Below, in pieces: positions 60,640-64,000 of a stretch of DNA of 64,000 bases (positions within the stretch are counted from its first letter, which is position 1; each line of letters starts with the position of its first letter). The DNA is taken from the NCBI GenBank assembly GCA_021396245.1, contig WNYE01000112.1, positions 45,915-109,914 of the forward strand. Direction: 5' to 3'. A program made the translations under genes and the position numbers. This DNA comes from Sporothrix humicola. Lineage: Eukaryota > Ascomycota > Sordariomycetes > Ophiostomatales > Ophiostomataceae. A model generated the notes under the pieces. That model did not search any database. It was not told the origin of the DNA and saw only the letters and a program-made list of their open reading frames with translations.

Positions 60640-63227
60640 CCAATATTAACCTCTCGGTTACCGTTATACCTGTCGCCGCCCCCCGGCCGTAATACGTAAC
60701 CGCGCGGCCCCGGGGTACGGTTATACCGCCACCCCCCCTCTCGGCGCCCACGAAACGTATACGACCGTTGACGGCGGACAGCTTTACGCCGGCCAACAAC
60801 TTACACTTTTACTCGGAGAGTTACACCGCCGTAACCTTTAACGGCTCGTTATAGTTTTTTAATAAACGTAACCGTATTATTATTAATACGCCGGGTGTTT
60901 TTTTTTTTTTTTTAATTAACTTTTAACACTTATTACTTTTACTTGTATTTTCGAAACCGTTAATAAATAAATTATTAATATACCGTTTATAACTTTTATT
61001 TTTATTAACGTTATTAATATTTATAATATTTTTAACTTTTACGTTATAAACGTTATTTTTATTTTTATTATTATATATACGGTCGACTTATAAGTTAATA
61101 TTATATTTAATATAGTTTTTTAAAAGTTTTTTTATACCGTTATTTTTTAAACTTTTTATATTATTATTACACCGGTAATTAATATATTTATACTTACTAA
61201 CCACTTAACGAGTAATAATTATACGTTATTAATTTACGTTATTAAAATAATAATATAAATTATTTTTTTATTATAATAAATATACGTATACTTTAATAAC
61301 CTTAATATTATAATAATTAAACTATTATTTTATAATAAAGTTTTTTTATATATTAATCAAATAACGTTACCGTTAACTAATAAAGTTATTATTAAAATTA
61401 TTATAACGACCGTTAAAAGTTATACCTTTATTACCGCCGTATATTAACTTTTTAACGGAGACTACGTTATCGTTTTCTTTAAAAATATAAACCGTTAATT
61501 CGTAAAAAATTTTATTTAAACGGTTTTTTTTAACGTTAAAACGACCGTTATAAACTTAAAAATTATTTTTAAAAATATACCGACTAATATTTTATTTTTA
61601 TTAAACTTAACTATTAAACTAAATATACTTTACTTAGTAATATAAATAAAGTTAATAATTTATTAATACTTTAATTTAACTTTTAATAATAACTTTTACT
61701 TTACGTTAACCTTTAAAGTTAATATAAACTTTTTACTTTAAAACGGTGTAATTATTAATTACGAGTTTTATTACGTTTACTTATATTAAAAAAATTATAA
61801 ACCGTAAATTTATTACCGGTATTAAACTTAAAGTTATTTAAATTAAATTTACCGGAAACTTTTACGATATATATATTATAATAACGTTTATAATAATTAA
61901 ACTTATAAAAAGGTTAAATTTAATAAATATTACGTTAATTACCGAGGTTTACACTTAGTTTTTTTTTATTTTTACTTTATTTACTTTGTACACTGTAACG
62001 AATACCGGTTAAATAATAATATTAATAAACGCCCCTTTTCGAATAGGTTAAATATTACTTTTTTACGTATATTATAACTTTTACCGTTAAATTTAAACTA
62101 TTAATAATATTTATTATTTTTTAAAATATATATAAAATTAACCGTCTCGTATAAATTACTTTTTATTATATAAACTTTTTCGGCGTTAACATAATTTTTT
62201 TATAAAAGATTTTATTTATTTAAAACGGCGATACTTTAAACTTAACTTTTAATAAATATTATAAGTTATAAATTAAAAAAAACCACCTCGTTAAATACGT
62301 CGTTAAAAGTCTCTCGTTAATATATTAATAATATACTATATTTAAAAACATTATATATATTATTATTTAAATAACCAAAACTCGATTATTATATATTATC
62401 GGTATTTATAATAAACCTTATACCCTTAAACCTTAATTATAAAACTTACCGTTATTTTAACCCGTAACTTTATTAACTTTTAAAACTAAAAATAACGTTA
62501 TCTTAATAAAAAATATTAACTTTTATTACTCGTTTTAAAACTTAATAAAATAAACTTTTACTTATACTAATATACTTTTTAACTTTATAAACGAATAAAA
62601 TTTATCCTTTTTTACACCGTTTAATACACCGACTTAATAACCGTAAAACCTTTAATCTTACCACCGTTTATTAATTATAAACTATACGTAAACCTTATTA
62701 TACTTTTAAATTATACACTTTATATTAAATTAACCGGGATTTAATTATACACTATAAATATACTTTATACCGACAACGATTTTATTAATACCGGTAAACG
62801 GTTTTTATTAAATTAAACTTAATTAAAAAAAAATTATATTTTTAAAACGAAGTATACTTTTTTTAACACCGTTATTACTTATTAATATCGTTACTTTTAA
62901 ACGTTAAATTAACGATTTATTTAATAAATTTACGAGTATTATATACGTATATACTTTAATTAAGTTATTTTTAAAAAAATAACGTTTCCTCGGTTAAAAT
63001 ACGGCCGCCGTTTTCGTTATTAATACTTTTTACGTTACGGAAAAAAAAGTATACGTCGGAGATTAATTTAAAGTAATATATAAAACCGTATAAATAGTAT
63101 AACGGGTATAATAATAAACTTTTTAATATATAAATACGTATTATTAATAAACCGTTTTATATAAAACCTTAATAAAAAACACCGACTTATAAAAGTTAAA
63201 AAAATAAACTTACTTTTAAAGTTATAC

Positions 63228-63249
63228 TTTTTTTTTTTTTTTTTTTTTT
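63228..63249. repeat. 22-base poly(T) run in the AT-rich block
   Basis: A homopolymer within the RIP-degenerate block. It may be the tail of a retroelement on the minus strand or mutation-driven slippage; no coding remnant next to it is readable. Confidence 0.75.
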
Positions 63250-64000
63250 CGTTTTTAAAACGTTCGAATAATATATATATTATATACCTTAACGATAAAG
63301 TTAAAGTTTTTTTTCACCGGTTTTTTTTAACCTTAAACGTTTTATTACCCCCACTAACACCGGCGTCGTATAACCGTATTTTTATTAATTAAAACGTTTT
63401 TATAAATAATATTTTAACGGTAATTTATTACACTTTTTTACGTAAAACCTTTAAGTTAAACTAAATATTAAATGTACTCCTCCGGGTTTACGGTAACTTT
63501 TTTACTTTTTAGTTTTAAAATATTATTATAACTAATTTACGCTTTAATTATTAATTATTACACTTTAAAATATTTTATATTATTGTTATTTTAAAACTTA
63601 GTAAAACTGTATTAAAAAAATAAAAAGTTAAAAGTTAAAGGTTAATAACGTTTTTTAATATAATTAATAAAATTATCGAAGTTATCGTAACTTATAAACT
63701 CGTCGAAGTGACGGAAAATAATTATTTTTTTTTAAAAAAATTAAATAAGTAACCGGCGGTATTAATTTATAAAGTTAATAGTTCGTTTTTTTACCGACGC
63801 GGTATACGGTGTATAAAACCTTAAAAATACGGTAACTTTTTTTTAACTAAATATTTAAAAAACTTTTAATAATATTTATTATAGTTAACTTACTTATATT
63901 TTTTATACTTTTCACTTTTTAATTTAATTAATTAATTAAATTATAAACTACTTATTAAACTAAACTATAAAGTTTTTTTTTTTAATAAAAAAATAATATT

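Larger units (their letters stand above)
60380..64000. repeat. AT-rich block with RIP signature, probably a degenerate transposon
   Basis: Composition shifts abruptly to A/T with islands of CpG-containing words (ACGTT, ACCGTT). In the sample 62401-62580 I count no CpA and no TpG; in 61261-61440 one CpA and no TpG. TpA is abundant and CpG is retained. This is the mark of repeat-induced point mutation, which turns CpA into TpA on both strands of duplicated DNA. Because TpG is nearly absent, ATG is almost missing on both strands and no open frame survives. A more GC-rich, CpG-dense part (about 60655-60860) might be the less damaged end of an element. The element class cannot be read from the sequence, and the block runs off the right edge. 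Confidence 0.85.

Noticed and set aside
60655..60860. CpG-dense GC-rich island considered as a promoter or rDNA fragment
   Set aside because: It shows the same lack of CpA/TpG as the flanking degenerate block and no rRNA-like sequence; better explained as the CpG-retaining part of a RIP-mutated element.

Overview
This window is nuclear DNA of a filamentous ascomycete (Pezizomycotina). A Sordariomycete is most likely, although no species call can be made without a search. The evidence is short phase-conserved introns of about 53-62 bp with GTAWGY-type donors, fungal-specific protein families (SLS1, a Dcw1/Dfg5-type GH76 enzyme, a Zn2Cys6 regulator, a CFEM-like GPI protein), GC-rich coding exons in A/T-richer spacers, and a terminal block with the dinucleotide signature of repeat-induced point mutation (RIP).

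Layout, left to right. The 3' part of a WDR59/Mtc5-type SEA/GATOR2 gene (+) is followed by NOG1 (+, three exons). After a 4.2 kb spacer comes a GH76 cell-wall mannosidase-like gene (+, two exons), convergent with a complex I assembly factor CIA30 gene (-, two exons). CIA30 is head to head with the mitochondrial regulator SLS1 (+). TEF1 (translation elongation factor 1-alpha, +, three exons) follows. An 8 kb spacer separates it from a convergent Zn2Cys6 transcription factor gene (-, three exons, with the zinc cluster split by an intron). A 14.6 kb stretch with no supportable gene then leads to phosphofructokinase (-, two exons). A 2.2 kb divergent spacer leads to MED17 (+) and a glycine-rich, CFEM-like, probably GPI-anchored protein (-, two exons). 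The last 3.6 kb is an AT-rich, RIP-degenerate block with almost no TpG, hence almost no ATG codons.

The recognised genes are mostly housekeeping: nutrient signalling to TORC1 (WDR59), 60S ribosome assembly (NOG1), translation (TEF1), glycolysis (PFK), Pol II transcription (MED17), mitochondrial biogenesis (CIA30, SLS1) and cell wall (GH76, GPI protein). They do not form a metabolic cluster. I found no convincing new multi-gene system. The observations most worth checking are an in-frame TAG in MED17 followed by 65 coding-like codons, the two gene deserts flanking the Zn2Cys6 gene, a strand-biased GATGC-rich tract downstream of TEF1, a perfect 11-bp hairpin with a T-run inside the 8 kb desert, and the shared CIA30/SLS1 promoter region. 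All family assignments rest on recognition of motifs in translated sequence; no database search was run.
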